A program made the position numbers and the translations under genes. 64,000 bases of DNA from Onchidella celtica (Eukaryota > Mollusca > Gastropoda > Systellommatophora > Onchidiidae): NCBI GenBank assembly GCA_963931925.1, contig OZ007570.1:47011317-47075316 (forward strand), in the 5' to 3' direction. A model generated the notes under the pieces. The model was not told the DNA's origin. It did no database searches and was given only the letters and a program-made list of their open reading frames with translations. This document shows, one piece after another, positions 21,600 to 34,288 of the stretch; position 1 is the first letter of the stretch; each line of letters begins with the position of its first letter.

Positions 21600-24270
21600 G
21601 GCATGTTTACAAACATACACTGCAACTTTGAACCACCATTTCTCAATAGCCCCGTTCTGCCATAGTCACACTTTCTCAGAGCTGCCCTCATACACGATAT
21701 CACTCTGGCATTCGATGAGCAAACTTGAAGTCAGATTGCGTTGTTGACATAGTATAGGCCTTGCTGGCTATGGCAGAATTAAGAGATGGTGCAGGACAGG
21801 ATGGGGTAGATTTGATGATTGGTTTATAGGGTCAATGGCATTTTAAAATGCTTTCTGCTGATACAATAATTATTTTACATATTGTAATAATTGTATATTT
21901 TTTTTTATGTTGGGATTTGTTATGGATCTAATTTTTTATAGATAGAACTGGCGATCTAGATCATCTACATCTAGACTAGTCCCAACAACCTGGCAAGGTC
22001 TGAAACTTTCTTCTATATAGGACATGACCACCAGTTCATCAAGGGCTGACATAGGCTTGATTCAAGGGGCACTTCAATAAATGTGACTGGATTCATTCCA
22101 TCAGTATAGCTCTAGATCTAGACTCATAGATCTATGGTGGTAGACTCCCAGTGCGATCAGGTCATAAATGCGACAAAAACTGAAATTGCTATAAAAAGAA
22201 TTTCCTAATTATTAAATCATAATCCTCAGTAACTGGTCATCCATTTCATTACACAGTACTATTTCATTAACCTTTTCCATACATCCTGGGTACAAATGTA
22301 GACATAAGGGTATAAAAGATTCAGCCAAAATTAGCATTATTACATCTCAACATTCAAATAAATTCTGTATTCCTCAAATTACATACCAGCAATCTCTAGG
22401 TGTCATTAAAATTTTGTTCTGGGAAATTTTCTTTTGTTTATTTATGTTCATTTTTTGCTACCCCTATCCCTATGCCCGGGGTACAAATGTAGACACACCT
22501 CTCACATTATAAGGATATACTGTTTATTTCTATCTTCTGTATACATGTGCTCTGTGCAAATGTAAGAAGTCAGTGAATCTCTGTAGTCTGTAATCAGATA
22601 CTTTTACAAATCGCAAGTATAGAGCAGAATTGTTGTATCTCCAGATTCATGAATTGGGGTTCATAATGGCAATACTGTAATAATGACAAACTGCTTCTTG
22701 TAATTTTTTCGTTATTCTGCTATATTTAACCAGTTCCAAGTTACAGAGAAGCAGTATTGTCGTATCTCCCTTGAAAATGAGGTCATTGAGAGTTGTGGGT
22801 TTTCCGAGTAAGCTCCCATTATTCATAAACCTGGAGATCAGATACAACAATTTTGCTCTATACCCGCAAAATGTTCTAGATAATCTCTTGGCCTATGTGC
22901 CATCCACTGTGATGGGTAGGGTGTTATTAAAGTATTGATTACAGGTCATAAAGTATATGATAATGAGTACTTATGTACATTCTCAAGTCTTCTTGTTAAT
23001 GCCTGGTGGTTCAAAGGTTTCAGACTATAGTTTTTATAGATTCTGTTGAGGTGGCTATCTGCCTGAACAGTGACCAACCTTCAGAAAAAAATTTGGTAGT
23101 TTTCTGGACCCAAGATTACATTAGAGGGCAATGCAAATGACGTTTACAACCGAATAGGGAGAAATGAGATATGAGGAAGAAATGACACCTGAGGTGGAAG
23201 AACAAAGCGATGATCATGAAAAGAGGGCCTTTTATGGTAGCGATGAATACCAAGGAGGAGGAACATCAAGAAAGCACATTTTGACCTACAACTGATGCAG
23301 CTGCTTCTTACAAAGTGGGCTGAACCAGAACCTAACACTAACAGAAGCTCTGGTTGAAGTGGTTCACTTGCTGGACATGACTAATGACACCAGCAAGCAG
23401 CAGTAAAGGGGAACCTTCTACACCCCTTCCGTCCATGGTTATTGGAAAAGAACTTGCAGAATGGTCTCAAAAATTTACTATAGTATACCTCTATTATTTT
23501 ATAGTCTAGTTGTGTAATACCCATAAAACTAAAAAGGAAAAAAACACCCTAAATGTCTCCATCATGATTACAGATTAGTAATTACTAGTAATAGTAAGGA
23601 TGGATCTCCTGACTGTAATGAATGTCTACAAATCAATCCAGGACATACGATAGCCTACAGGTCAGCAAAAACCAGTATTTTCCTTTAAACAGCACTATGT
23701 CTACAAAACTGACCAGGACGTACGGATCGAGGGTAAAATAAGGACATACTTACACGGAAAATGTTAAAAAATATAAGCATTTTTAATGAAAGAGGCTGAT
23801 CCCAGCTTATTTACTGGCCACCATGGATGACTGAAGTGGAGGAAACAACTTTCTAACAAACTCCAGGTATAGAGAGTGATCCTAACGCTCTCTTCTGGCT
23901 CATGAGTTGACACTACAGTCTAACTAAAAACAGTGTCTAGCCCAACTCTGGTTTCTACTAGGAGGGTGTAAACCGGCCGGTAAGCTGTTTGAACTTAGAT
24001 CTAATCTAGATTCTAGATCTAGATCTAGATTAGATCTAGATCTAGAAATCTACATAAAATAGAAAACCATTCTCCTGAAAAAATTTATGTGAATGGTCAC
24101 GCTTCAGTCTGCTCAATGGTTGCACTATAGTCTAGATCTAGACTAGTGGTTGCAAAAAGGGTCTATTTATTAGCTTGAGACGCATGCGTTGTAATACTTT
24201 GTATACAAATCAATTGATTGAGTGTAGCTCTGCAGCATCATTATCATTGCACGAGTACTGTCATATTGAC
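21600..24270. other. Non-coding stretch with a possible decayed element
   Basis: No gene recognised. A TTAA followed by ccttttccatacatcctggg (22268) has a loose inverted partner near 23696-23735 (atgtctacaa, ccaggacgtacgga), which may mark the ends of a decayed piggyBac-like copy. Between 23160 and 23410 a short acidic frame remains, not identifiable. A TCTAGA-rich patch lies at 23996-24052. Confidence 0.3.
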
Positions 24271-24280
24271 CAATAAAAAA

Positions 24281-24697
24281 TCGCTGTGGCTATTCTTACG
24301 GCAGCCTACCAACTGTTAGTCCATTGTCAGATTGATATGTAACGACGTGAGGGTCTAGTCAGTTTGTATCATCGAGGCCGTAGGCCGATGTTCGTCTGCG
24401 CAGTAGTCAGATTGACATATCAGGGTGAGCCGCCGGGGTAGCTATGTATTGTTTTCACTCGTTAACTCTAAGAAGGACTTCCGAATGCATTCTATAGTCC
24501 GAGTGAAAACAATACATAGCTACCCCGGCGGCTCACCCTGATATGTCAGTCTGACTACTGCCCAGAAGAACATCGGCCTACGGCCTCGATGATACAAACT
24601 GACTAGACCCTCACGTCGTTACATATCAATCTGACAATGGACTAATATAGACTAGCCTAGGTAAGTTGGTAGGCTGCCGTAAGAATAGCCACAGCGA
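24281..24697. mobile_element. Foldback element: 417 bp, two ~181/198-bp inverted arms, 38-nt loop
   Basis: The left arm (24281-24461) and right arm (24500-24697) are nearly perfect reverse complements, from tcgctgtggctattcttacg inward to gttttcactcg. Flanks show a 7-bp direct repeat TAAAAAA. The right arm plus loop recurs at 34.66-34.88 kb inside different terminal repeats. Foldback or MULE-like; no coding capacity. Confidence 0.85.
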
Positions 24698-25207
24698 TAA
24701 AAAATACTGCTAATCTGCCTCAACCATAACTGAAGTCCAACAATCAGAAGAAAAGGTGGTCACAGACTCCAGATTCTAGATCTAGATCTAGATATAATTA
24801 GATCTATATCTAGATTCTTTAATGCCTGAAGTTTCAGTCCGTCCTACGCCATTGTAATACCTAACCTTGCACATACATAGGCAAACAGAATTCACAGACA
24901 ACAAACCTCTTTTGTTTCCTGTCAAGTGGCTTCTCTTATTTTTTTAGTGTTTTAACTCTCGTAGAGTCTACTTTCTGGTAGTCCTGGCTTTTTTCTGGGC
25001 GTGCTTGACGATGAGCTTCATTCGATTCAAGTATTTCCGGTTTCAAAAAGGCGAAGCAACATGAAAAAGCGTGATCGCATTTCTTCTCGGGCCAAGCCTT
25101 CCCAAAAAATATTATAAGACAAATGAAGACACTGGCATAATAATATTAAAGAGATTCATGGCTCAAAATTCAGTGAAGTGTTGTTTTTGTTTTTTTTGGT
25201 AATTTTA

Positions 25208-25497
25208 TAGAATCAATCCCGTCTCCAATCGGGTGGATTTTTGGTGGTTTAATGGGGGTATTCGAGTGCCCTGAGAACGATTTTGGCATTGAAAACCGTC
25301 CCAAATAAGTAGTTTTGTTGTTACCTCATATGCTAACCCTAACCCTAACCCCAACCCTAATAGGGTCATATGCTAATCCAATATTATCTTGCAAACGAAT
25401 AATTTGCGATGGCTTTAAATAACATTCGTTTTTAACGGCCCAAAATACATAGGAAAAAAGCGGTTTGGAGCCCTGTTTGGAGACGGGAGTGATTCTG
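25208..25497. mobile_element. TA-flanked MITE (Tc1/mariner-like) containing telomere-like repeats
   Basis: TA borders inverted ends tagaatcaatcccgtctcca and tggagacgggagtgattctg. Inside, at 25334-25360, are five near-consecutive CCCTAA/CCCCAA-type units followed by one inverted TAGGGT. No transposase. Confidence 0.75.
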
Positions 25498-25637
25498 TAA
25501 AAATACATTTTTTTTTTCCATTAATTTATTGGTGAAATCTGGTTACCGTTGGAATCCAGTTGGTAACTTAGAAAACTTTCGTGCTGGAGAATATCAATTT
25601 TCCAAGGACCCTCTTTTAACACCAAGGCCACTCTTTG

Positions 25638-25898
25638 TCTCAGACGTCTGCGAATAAGATCCCGGTCTTATTCGCAGATGGAGGGTTTCTTGGTTTTGTG
25701 ATGTCTACTATGGATCAGACGTCTGCGAATAAGATCAGAATCTCATCGCAGACAGATTTTTGGTTTTGTGATTTTATTTAGAAAGAGCTCCTTTAGATGA
25801 CAGTCCTGGCTTGTTTTGTTGAATAATTATAGGCTCTTCACTCGATTCGGAGTAGCTAACTCGTGGTGTTTCTTATGGTAATGATGCACCAGGCTGAC
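25638..25898 (+). repeat. Dispersed repeat with GACGTCTGCGAATAAGATC palindromes, copy 1
   Basis: Two copies of cagacgtctgcgaataagat, the first with its own inverted partner (tcttattcgc), are followed by ttggttttgtgattttattt and gctcttcactcgattcggag. The same order recurs at 53.9-54.1 kb, with a short inverted piece near 54.96 kb. Confidence 0.7.
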
Positions 25899-25899
25899 G

Positions 25900-28800
25900 T
25901 ACCTCCGAAAGCCCAAATTATTCTTTATGCAATAACCAAACAACGCATACCGTATTACATGTCAAATACATTCCCAGCCAGCAACCCTTATGAAATCCAA
26001 CTCAAGTTTGCACGAATCAGATCATTCTTACGTAGATCCACTGGTTACAACATTGTGCTGACATCGGACTGATGTAGGGAACCCGCTCCTATGGTAATCC
26101 TACAGATCCTCCAAATAGCTGCATCGGACTGATGAAGGGTTTTTGGCTGGGTTTATATTAGGAAGCGAGTTGATGCTACAACTGTGTCATTTTGCAAATA
26201 ATTATGTGTGGCGATTTAATCAAAACTTAAAATCTGAAATCACTCTTTTTTGGCTACATCATCCAATTTTAAGATTTATTCCCCAATGTTACACTTGGTC
26301 GATTTAATGACAAAAGGCCGAATGGATATCAACAGCTGCACAAAGAAAAGGTGAAAGCTTAACTTTCAGTATGACAAAGGAGCGAACCGCCAAAGTCAAT
26401 GTTGCGAGAAATCCAGTTTTGAAAATTTTGTGCTATTCTCACCATTGATTTCTCCCTCCTTTTTTGGCATACTACATAACACTACAACTAAATGAGATTT
26501 ATCAAAATTGCTTGTGCTGGGTAAAGAAGCCCTGCAATAATACTTTTGATAATCACAAAAAAGCAAAAGAGTAAAATATCTCAAATTTGACTTATTCCCC
26601 CCTTTGTTATCCAGATAAGTTAAGGGTTCACCTCTTGTACAGCTGTTGTTACCTATTCGCCCCTTTGTCATGAAACCGACAGCGTGTTGATCAGTGAGTA
26701 TCAAAAAGTAACGGATTTGTTTGGGATATTTTAATTTTTGTTTTCATAAAAGACACCGATTCGCAGCTCTTCATGCCCTCCAGATGAACATTTGGAAATT
26801 GAATAATTCAGCGCGTACTTTCCATTATTGACAGAATTCAGTCGAGGTGCCTTGGCTACACCAATAATAATGTTAACTTTTGCACAGGACCTCGCGCTAT
26901 ACTTAAGCACCCCAGTGCTGTGACTTTATTGCCATGTTAATTTCTCTTTTTTCTTCAGACACCTGTAAGACAAGTTTACTCTTTACATTCATGATGGCGC
27001 AGGAGCTGTTACTATGTGAAACTGGATTTCTCTGCAACAATGACCATGGGCTGGATAGTATAAAGCAAGAACAGCAAATTTTTCAACAGCATTGGTAAAT
27101 ACAAACAAAGGAAAGAATTTTATTCATATTTTATATCGCAACTATTTCCTGTTTACTCCATATTACCTTGACATTTTTCTATTTTCTAGTCATTAATTTT
27201 TTCTTCCTTCAATTGACACTGATAAAACACAAGTCTTATATAAAATACGTCTTACGTCAAAATACTAAGCAAAACATAATAGAGATGAGATATTCGAGAG
27301 TGTAAAAAACACAGAATTGAAACAAGTGTCCATACCAACTGAGGGGGAAGTGGTCTAATGTGTAGACAGTTGATCAAAGAAAGCAGGTTTAATATTAGCA
27401 GTGCACATTGTACCCTGTGTGCACCATAGCATGCAATGTATTGATGGGCACAGTTTGAATCACTGAGACAATTTTTTGTGAATCGAATAAGATATATGTT
27501 GATTCGAATCACCACCGAATGATTGAGCTGATGAATCAAACAATGATTTGAATCATGGTTCATATCTTCTTTGATTTGCCTCTCGCTTGAGGTTCATTGT
27601 GCAAAGGAGCCAGCTGAGCAGACTTTGAAAAGGGACTGGTACAAGGCAATAATGCATGGATTAGATTCATCACCCCATGGTAAGAAACAAATCAATGCTT
27701 ATCCGTGTTAGAACCTATCGGTGACACAGTTCCTGTCCCTATTAGGTTGCTGAATGACTCAGATCGTGATTTGCTCATGCCACAACTGGCTTATGGACTG
27801 ATTTGAATCAAATGAATCACTTGACCCACTGCTCCGAATCAATTCGAGTCATCAAAAGAAGAATCATTGTCCACCATTTATGCAGTGTGGACTCAGCATG
27901 GATGGTCTAGTTCAGGCAGGAAGTGATAGCATCATGGGCTTCTGTGTTTGTGAAAAATAAAGGATCTGGGTGAAATTAGTGACACATAGAAAATACGAAG
28001 AAATACTTCCCCGCCATTTCAAGTCTTCAAATTAAAAAAAAGCACTTTCTGCAAGTTGAAAGGCAGGCACCTTCAAAATTTCATTCAAATCCATGTCACA
28101 TGAGTGGTGTGTTTTTTATAATATAAATTTGATGGATGCCGAGAACATTTTAAGACGTGTCTTTTTTGTTTTATTTCTAGATCCAAGTGACCATTTCCTT
28201 CTATTTTTATAATTCTCATTATTGATGTTTGTTATCAGGCCTGGTATCATTTGAGTCTGGCGTCCTATATTAGTTCCATAAGATTTTCTTTGGTTCATTC
28301 TTATTCACCGACTGTACAGCTATTGTCAAGTCCGAGTTGACAACTGCATCAGTTCCCTCGACATTCTTTTATATTTCTTGGGTTCATTTGTATCCTGTTT
28401 CCAATTTTGAAGGCCGATGAGTTGAAAGTGTGAAGGGATAAGGATGCTCAACCCCATCCTTCCTGTGTTAATTTCGATATTGCTTTTAGTTCACTTAATA
28501 ATGAATTTATTTTAATATTAGGGATCCGACATGAAGTCATTCTCAAATCTTGTATAGATTATTAAAAATATTTAAAATACATGTAAGGAAAAAAAAGGGG
28601 GGGGGGGGGGGAGGAGGGCTGCTGATTGCCATGAGGAAGATGTGATTGCATTGACAAGGATGGAGACACAGGAGAATTTTCCGAAAATAGACATTGAGTT
28701 TGTTCTCCTATTCAATCATGTAATTTGTAATCGAATAAATAAATAGTATCGATTCCACTTCAGGTTTGTAGGAAAACTAAGATTGTGTCAAGGGTAAAGG

Positions 28801-29040
28801 ACGATAATCATGTGATGGGGGTGTAGTCATTTTGAGAATGGAAAATTATGAAGCTATGCCGTATCGAGAGACATTTATCTTAAGAAATATTAATAAGCAT
28901 AAACGTTTGAATTAAAACAAGATGTTTTGAATAGTCTTAATAAAGAGATGGATTTAATATCTGAGTTTATGCATAATGAGGTCAAACCCATAACGGCAGA
29001 CAATGTATGGATTCTGCGTCATATAAGAAAAACCCAAATT
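25900..29040. other. Non-coding stretch, no host gene recognised
   Basis: No frame here has family similarity. About 27450-27870 is rich in GATTCGAATC-like palindromes, with a near-identical 8-bp flank (ATGCAATG / ATGCAGTG), and could be a hAT-type MITE. A 15-G tract is at 28597-28611. Confidence 0.35.
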
Positions 29041-29054
29041 TATTTATAGTACAG

Positions 29055-29273
29055 CACGTTGCGCACGTTAAAGATACCTTGGCAGTTGGAAATCGTAAAG
29101 AGCAGGCCGAAAGGCCGCTGCCCGGGCAAAATTGAAATTAATAGATTAAAATTTATCCATATCATCTCCCCCCCCCCCCCCCCACCCCCCGCCAGAACAA
29201 GAAATAATAAAACAAGTAAAGTGAGGTGTAAATGCCAAGGGCAGCGAACCTCCTAAAATAAAGACCTCAAATC
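29055..29273 (+). mobile_element. SINE-A, 5'-truncated, first of a stacked pair
   Basis: Starts inside the SINE body (cacgttgcgcacgttaaaga) and runs through the family tail. The 13-bp sequence atttatagtacag lies on both sides (29042-29054 and 29274-29286). Confidence 0.88.
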
Positions 29274-29286
29274 ATTTATAGTACAG

Positions 29287-29765
29287 AGGGGACAAGGTGG
29301 TCTAGAGGCAAGGTGCTCGCCTCTCATGCCAAGGGTCGCGGGTTCTAAACCCGGGCAGTGCAGGCATGTTGGAAAGTGGATTTTTCTCATATTTTCAAGT
29401 CCCTGGTCCTATTGGGGGGTAGAGTAGTTCTTGGAAATTGGATTTTTCTCATATTTTCAAGTCCCTGGTCCTATTGCGGGGTAGGATCGAGTACCTAGTC
29501 TTCTCGGATCAGGACGAAAAAATTCGGAGGGCCCCGTGTGCACGTTGCGCACGTTAAAGATACCTTGGCAGTTGGAAATCGTAAAGAGCAGGCCGAAAGG
29601 CCGCTGCCCGGGCAAAATTGAAATTAATAGATTAAAATTTATCCATATCATCTCCCCCCCCCCCCCCCCCCGCCAGAACAAGAAAAAATAAAACAAGTAA
29701 AGTGAGGTGTAAATGCCAAGGGCAGCGAACCTCCTAAAATAAAGACCTCAAAAAAAAAAAAAAAA
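29287..29765 (+). mobile_element. SINE-A, full head plus internal duplication, second of a stacked pair
   Basis: The tRNA-like head (tggtctagaggc; B box region gggttctaaacc) and body contain a tandem partial duplication (tggatttttctcatattttc occurs twice), then the tail and poly-A. A third copy of atttatagtacag follows at 29766-29778. Confidence 0.9.
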
Positions 29766-29779
29766 ATTTATAGTACAGA

Positions 29780-31440
29780 ACAGCCACTTTGGGGAAACTC
29801 GGGTGGTCACTGGCTCCTGCTTCCATGTAGCGTCGAGGTCGGCGGTCGACCAAGGTACTCGCACGGCTAGTCATGCCCAACTAGTCTGTAAAGCTTAGGG
29901 TCTGGCGAGTTTCCTCCCTTGAGGCGCTTCTGAGGGACTGAGAGTTCGGGTGGAGTTTGGTCGGGGGTAGGCCGGACAAAACATACGGATTAGAACCTAC
30001 TTCCTTAGATCTTAAGGGGCAACTGGTACTGTAGTATTAGACTTAGGATCGTCCATGTCATGGGAAAAGTGCTCTCGCAACCACATATTCAAACGGCACA
30101 TGTAGTGTAGCTATGTAGGGTAATGTGTGCTGGAGTCCCCGTGCCACTTTTTTTTCTTTCTTAAAATTTCCCGAGCAAATAAGTGTGTTGTTTTTTATTT
30201 ATTTTTTTTTAATGCTCAGGTGGAGGTGGAGCAGAAGCTCGGCCGTGTTTTGTTTAAACTTTTTTTTTTTTTTTTGCGTTGTTTACCTGTTTACCGGTAG
30301 GGGGGGGGGTGGATTTTTGTCTTACGTCATTAATGACAGTGGTTTAAACCTGTCTCTTGAAAGACAAGACATGGATATTTTAACACTCCGTCAAGGAATC
30401 TTAAAGAAGGTATAATGCACTTTTCTTTTTCTCGAGCTGTTGATGGGGTGCAGGTCGATTATTCCTTTTCAATATAATGAAGCTATTATCAGAGATGACG
30501 TTTGGACAGCTCTTGGACAACCACTATTATTAGACTGAGTCTAATTATAAATGTCTGGACACATTAGATAGACTGGACCCAGTCCTGAACAGAATCCGAA
30601 CTTTGGACGTCTCATACCTTTCTGACGGGTGATCGTATTAGTCTTGTCCTCGTAATGTACGTATTGAGTGACACCCATTGGAACGCTTCCTTAATTTGCT
30701 ATCATCCGAGAACGATTTTCCTTTGAGACGGGGATGGACTTTAAACTGAAATTCTAACCCTAGTTTCCCAAATCCAATACTCGAATGCCATGACAATAAT
30801 ACAAAATTACAATATGTAGCGACTGACAGTGGATTTTTTTTCTGGGAATGTAGAATAACTAAGCATGCAATGTATTTCAGTCTGTTCAAATTATAGTTTG
30901 ACCTTGCCTTTAGAGAGATTTTAGTAACATATCCTCTTTTTCTCTCTCTCTCTCCTTCCTTTTCGAAATTTCACGTATTTTCGTCGCTTTTAGTTTTGTT
31001 TTATTTTGTTATTTATTGTGCTTTTGTAAAATTCATATTATACAGGATGTCCATGGAAGTCGGGAAGTGGGAAATAGCTCAGATTTGTGATGCGTGGTAG
31101 GAACAATGCGAAACTGGTCTGATAAGAACGCGTGTGTTCGGAAAAAAGAAATTAGCCCTTTCTTGCATAGCGTCCATCACAGTGGACATACTTTTAAGGT
31201 TGATGTCAGATTCACTTGCGTTTCGTAGAGGCACCAGTTTGTTTCATTGAAGGCAGAGACCTTCCTACTTTTTAGAACCCCTTATCAGGACCAGTAACTC
31301 CTGATCAAAGCAAGCTCAGAATGACACTCTAGTATAAGAGGTAAGGACACATTTTTTTTCCAATTAGAAATGGAATTTTATTGATTTTAAAATGGATGCA
31401 TATAAAGGTCCAAGTCTAGGAAGAAGAAGAACTTAAATTC
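29780..31440. other. Non-coding stretch upstream of the LINE
   Basis: Contains a GC-richer patch (29800-30120), T and G homopolymers (30140-30310) and no protein I recognise. It might include the 5' UTR or first frame of the LINE beginning at about 31449, but no nucleic-acid-binding motif is visible. Confidence 0.35.
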
Positions 31441-31448
31441 CCAGCAGA

Positions 31449-34288
31449 GAAACAACTTGAAATGTATCGTTATTAATTTTCAAAGCTTTTTAAAGAAGAA
31501 AGAAGTATTTAGCAACGTCACTGACGAGCTAAAGCCTGATATTATCATTGGCACAGAGACCTGGCTAGGATCGGATGTTAAAAACAGTGAACTTTTATTA
31601 GACGATTTTGACCTCTAGAATCTATAGAAGAGGCCGAATTGGCAAGACGGGACGAGGTGTTTTGATTGGTATAAGGAAATATTTCACCAGCGAACAAGTA
31701 CACGTTGGAAAATTAAGTGAATCCATTTTTTGTAGAATAAATGTAAAAGCCAAAGGCAAAAAGCCCTTGGTCATTGGTTCTGTTTATAGACCTCCAGATT
31801 CGGATTTTAACAACTGTAGTGAAATTTGTAAAGACATCTTTGATGTTCTGGATAAGAACAAGAAAGCTGTGTTTTGGCTTGGAGGGGACTTTAATCTCCC
31901 AGATATCCTCTGGGAGAAAGAAGAAATTTGTGGACACCAGAATCGGAAAGATATCAATTCAAAATTCTTAGATACCATTCAAGACCTTGGCCTGAAACAA
32001 ATTGTAGATTTTTCAACCCGTGGATCTGCCCTTTCAGACTTATTTTTTACAAATAATCCTGGACTTATTGAAAAATGTACACCTGCTCCTGGCTTGGGCG
32101 ACCATGACGCAGTTTTTGTGGAAACCAATCTGAAACCCTTTAGAAAGAAACCCATAAAGCGGAAAATACAGCTTTGGAACTGCACAGATCTAGACTCTCT
32201 TAGGAGAGATGCGTACAATTTTTCTAAATCTTTTCTGAAATACCATAGTGTGAAAGATGATGTAAACAAACTTTGGGAGTGCATTAAAACAAACTTGGTC
32301 ACCATACATAATGGACGACAATGTGCCAACAAAATTAACTTCAACTAAAAATCACCAGCCCTGGATTTCGACTCTAACTAAGCGTCTTATACGCAAGAAA
32401 CATAGATGGTATAGCAAAGCAAGATCTTGTAATTCAGAAAGGGCCTGGAAGAAATATAAAGAAATAAAAAGGACTTCACAGAGAGAATGTAGAAAAGCGC
32501 ATACCACCTTTGTTAAATCAATGATAGAAGAAGACAAAGATAATAAAAAACTCTGGTCCTATATTAGACACAAAAACCAAGACAGTTGTGAAATTTCAGA
32601 CCTCAGAAATCATAAGAATATCTTAGTTCAGGACCCCACAGCTAAAGCAGATCTCCTGAATGAGCAGTTTTGTTCTGTCTTTTCCAGCCCAGAACCAAAG
32701 ATAGAAGACAATTTTTTAAATATATTTAACAACAGACTTTTAAATGAAATGGACAAAATAAAAGTGAGCAGAGCAGGTGTTTTGAAACTCTTGATTAACA
32801 TTAAAGAAAATAAAGCCACTGGACCTGACTGCATTCCAGGAAGAATTTTGAAAATTTGCGCCCAGGAATTAGCGAGCGTTTATGCATTGCTTTTCCAGGC
32901 ATCCTTAGACCAGGGATCTGTGCCAAATAATTGGAAAAGTGCCACCATAGTTCCGCTGTTTAAGAAAGGCGATAAGGCAAAGGCTGAAAATTATAGACCA
33001 ATTTCGTTGACGTCAGTTTCATGTAAGCTCTTAGAGCATATTGTCCACAGTAACATCATGGACCATTTACAGAAATATGAAGTTTTAGATGATTCTCAGC
33101 ATGGTTTTCGACAAAAAAGAAGCTGCGAAACGCAACTGATAACAACATTAAATGACTTTAGCGAATGTTTAAATTCCAGGGGACAGATAGATGCCATACT
33201 CCTAGACTTTTCGAAGGCATTTGATAAGGTAGATCATCTGGGACTGCTTTTGAAATTGAAACACCTCGGAATTAGGAATTCTTTACTAGACTGGATAAGA
33301 TCTTTTTTGATCAACCGCCAGCAAAAAGTAATTGTTGATGGGAGCGAATCATCACCTAAACCTGTTGTATCAGGAGTCCCTCAAGGTACTGTCTTAGGAC
33401 CTCTTTTTTTCCTAATTTATATAAATGATATATCCAAAGATCTGTCCAATGGTACGTCGATCAGGCTGTTCGCCGATGACAGTCTACTGTATAGAAACAT
33501 CAGAAGTGTAAGAGATGCAGAAATGTTACAAAATGACCTGAATAGACTCCAACAGTGGGAACAAAAGTGGAAGATGGAATTCCATCCTAAGAAGTGTCAA
33601 GTACTTCGAGTGACAAACAAAATTAACACCATCAGTTTTGATTATGCTATCCACAACATCAAATTAGAGGAAACAGAAACAGCTACTTTTTTATCTTGGC
33701 ATAGTTATTGATAGGAAACTTAGATGGAAACAACAGTATAGCACAATTAGTCGTAAGGCAAATGGAGTAATAGCTTTTTTAAGGAGAAATATCTCAGACT
33801 GTCCCATGGATGTTAAAGATAAATGTTATAAGACCCTTGTTAGACCAATACTCGAATATGGATGTAGCATCTGGAACCCCCATTGTAGAACTCACATAGA
33901 TTATCTAGAAAAGATACAGAAAAGAGCAGCCAGATTCGTGACAAACAACTATAAATTTGAGGAGGGTAACACCAAGATTAATATGCAAAAACTTGGCTGG
34001 ATGCCTCTAGAGGAGAGGCGGGCAAGAAATAAAATTACCAGCTTTTTTAAGGGTAGATGCGGTCTGATGGATATACCCATGGAACACATTGGGATTAATT
34101 TTAGTAAGACTAGGCGGAATAGCCAGACCTATGCCATACCATCGTCCAGTGTTGATGGCCACTTATATTCTTTTTATCCGAGCACGTTGAGGCTGTGGAA
34201 CTCTTTGCCGGAGGACCAAAAATTGTGCAGTAGCCTAGACTCTTTTAAGACAAAATTAGAAAAGCACACGTTGAGAGCTAGCTACTGA
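31449..34288 (+). pseudogene. LINE 'A' endonuclease-reverse transcriptase, three frame breaks
   Basis: Endonuclease landmarks are PDIIIGTETWL, GSVYRPPDS, GGDFNLPDI and GLGDHDAVF. Reverse transcriptase landmarks are GPDCIPGRIL, NYRPISLTS, DFSKAFDKV, SGVPQGTVLGP and the intact catalytic FADD. After the RT come EYGCSIWNPH and the C-terminal YSFYPSTLRLWNSLP. The reading frame changes near 31616 (after an in-frame stop), near 32305 and near 33690, so the copy is inactive. Endonuclease and polymerase residues are otherwise preserved, which points to a fairly recent insertion. Confidence 0.9.

Noticed and set aside
31979-32344. 121-codon minus-strand frame
   Set aside because: Shadow of the LINE 'A' endonuclease frame.
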